DNA of 64,000 nt from Bacteroidota bacterium (GTDB taxonomy: Bacteria > Bacteroidota > Bacteroidia > Bacteroidales > JAGONC01), in assembly GCA_026391695.1 (NCBI GenBank), contig JAPLDP010000064.1:1-64000 (forward strand), in the 5' to 3' direction. Under the pieces are notes generated by a model. It searched no databases. It was not told the DNA's origin and worked only from the letters and a program-made list of their open reading frames with translations. The translations under genes were made by a program, and so were the position numbers. This document shows, piece after piece, positions 62,778 to 64,000 of the stretch (position 1 is its first letter; each line of letters opens with the position of its first letter).

Positions 62778-64000
62778 ATGTTTGATAAAAAAGTTTATAT
62801 CGACCGTAGAAGCCGCTTACGGTCACAGCTGAAATCAGGCCTGGTTTTATTACTCGGCAACAGTGAATCGGCTATGAATTATACTGGAAATACTTATCCT
62901 TTCCGTCAGGACAGCAATTTTCTTTATTTCTTCGGTCTGGATCATCCTGACATGGCCGGAATAATGGATATTGAAAATGATAAGGATTATATTTTCGGAA
63001 ATGATGTCACCATGGATGACATCATCTGGATGGGGCCACAGCCCCTTATAAAGAACTTGGCTAAAAAAGTGGGGATTAATTACACAGCTCCTTTTGGCGA
63101 ACTTGGGGCCTTCCTCCAGCAGGCTATAACAAGCGGCAGAAAAATCCATTTCCTTCCTCCTTACAGGGGTGAACATACCATTCTGCTGAAACAACTTCTT
63201 GGTCTCCTTACGGCCCGGGTAAGGGACTATGTTTCAGAGGAACTGATAAAAGCTGTAGTCACTCTCAGGTCAGTTAAAGACGAAGGTGAGATCATCGAGA
63301 TTGAAAAAGCCCTGGATGTGACGTATGAAATGTATATTACTGCCATGAAAATGGCTATGCCCGGTGTTTACGAACGCGAAATTGCCGGAGTTATGGAGGG
63401 AATATCCCTGTCTAAATGTGGTCCGGTATCTTTTCCAATAATTCTCACTATCAACGGGCAAACGTTGCATAACCATTATCACGGGAACAAACTCATAAAG
63501 GACAAAATGGTGGTCATTGATTCCGGAGCTGAATCAGAACTCCATTACTCCAGCGACATCACCAGGACAGTTCCCGTTGGAGGTATTTTTAATCCAAAAC
63601 AAAAAGCCATTTATCAAATCGTGCTCGACGCCAATTTGAAGGCAATCGGGGCCATAAAACCCGGAATATATTATAAAGAAGTCCATCTCCTGGCCGCCAA
63701 AACAGTTGCATCAGGATTAAAAGAGCTGGGCATCATGAAGGGTAATGTGGAAGAAGCTGTCAGTAATGGAGCCCATTCCCTTTTCTTCCCCCATGGACTG
63801 GGTCACATGATGGGTCTTGACGTGCATGATATGGAAAACCTTGGAGAGAATTTTGTAGGGTACGACAACACTGTAAACCGTAGCGAACAATTTGGACTCG
63901 CCTTTCTGCGTCTGGCTAGAAAACTCCAGCCCGGCTTTGTACTGACGGTTGAACCAGGCATTTATTTCATACCTGAACTGATTGAGCAATGGAAATCAGA
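62778..64000 (+). CDS. aminopeptidase P family protein, paralog 2 (3' end outside window)
   Basis: The frame is open from the ATG at 62778 to the window edge, 407 complete codons. It is a second M24B peptidase: YPFRQDSNFLYFFGLDHPDM in the N-terminal domain, then VVIDSGAESELHYSSDITRTVP (two Asp ligands), FFPHGLGHMMGLDVHDME (His ligand) and LTVEPGIYFIPELI (Glu ligand); the final Glu ligand would lie past the edge. It is diverged from the preceding paralog, so the pair is an old duplication. It is likely in the same operon. Confidence 0.93.
   Translation, partial: MFDKKVYIDRRSRLRSQLKSGLVLLLGNSESAMNYTGNTYPFRQDSNFLYFFGLDHPDMAGIMDIENDKDYIFGNDVTMDDIIWMGPQPLIKNLAKKVGINYTAPFGELGAFLQQAITSGRKIHFLPPYRGEHTILLKQLLGLLTARVRDYVSEELIKAVVTLRSVKDEGEIIEIEKALDVTYEMYITAMKMAMPGVYEREIAGVMEGISLSKCGPVSFPIILTINGQTLHNHYHGNKLIKDKMVVIDSGAESELHYSSDITRTVPVGGIFNPKQKAIYQIVLDANLKAIGAIKPGIYYKEVHLLAAKTVASGLKELGIMKGNVEEAVSNGAHSLFFPHGLGHMMGLDVHDMENLGENFVGYDNTVNRSEQFGLAFLRLARKLQPGFVLTVEPGIYFIPELIEQWKS

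Overview
The window looks like a chromosomal segment of a Bacteroidota bacterium, probably a Bacteroidales or Marinilabiliales relative. The evidence is: several promoters of the Bacteroidota form TTTG-N19-TAnnTTTG; type IX secretion C-terminal sorting domains; a gldH gene; the Bacteroidota order holB-ricT-gldH-PBP1A; a succinate dehydrogenase/fumarate reductase with one cytochrome b subunit; and Bacteroidota-type tyrosine integrases. No 16S gene or other decisive taxonomic marker is present, so the order-level placement is an inference.

Positions 1-4300 are an accessory region. They hold a transposase remnant, an unrecognised 205-residue protein, two tyrosine recombinases, and a membrane/coiled-coil orphan. 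The second integrase lies against the 3' end of tRNA-Phe. An 11-bp copy of the tRNA 3' end lies on the other side of that integrase, which suggests an attachment site.

Positions 4481-11189 form an envelope cluster on the plus strand: coaX, an outer-membrane barrel, two paralogous TPR proteins, LptC, and a CNNM/CBS protein. Next come elbB, a umuC-HMCES pair for DNA damage, a LuxE-like acyl-activating protein and a lipoprotein. An ECF sigma/anti-sigma/DUF6249 operon follows, bounded by two copies of a dispersed repeat and containing a cluster of about seven hairpins. After thpR and tRNA-Ala comes a 660-bp gene-free stretch with two tandem copies of a structured element that reads best as a small RNA on the minus strand. 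A DUF1573 gene and a two-component system diverge from a promoter region with helically phased direct repeats. U32 peptidase, aspS and a secreted C1B peptidase complete this part.

Positions 26089-42801 form a surface-polysaccharide or glycoconjugate locus. It has three GT2 polyprenyl-phosphate-type glycosyltransferases, four GT-C-like membrane proteins, an AglD-type flippase-like protein, an AlgI/AlgJ-like O-acylation pair, a methyltransferase, an FrhB-like protein and an alpha/alpha-toroid protein. In the first part of the locus, single genes are separated by copies of a dispersed CTCTGTG-type palindromic repeat.

Positions 42820-47949 hold PBP1A, gldH, ricT and holB. Positions 48192-57640 hold two very large paralogous multidomain exoproteins with type IX sorting tails. 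Positions 57854-61256 hold sdhCAB with a canonical promoter and a terminator. The window ends with two consecutive Xaa-Pro aminopeptidase paralogs, the second cut by the window edge. No CRISPR array, rRNA gene or clear intact IS was seen.
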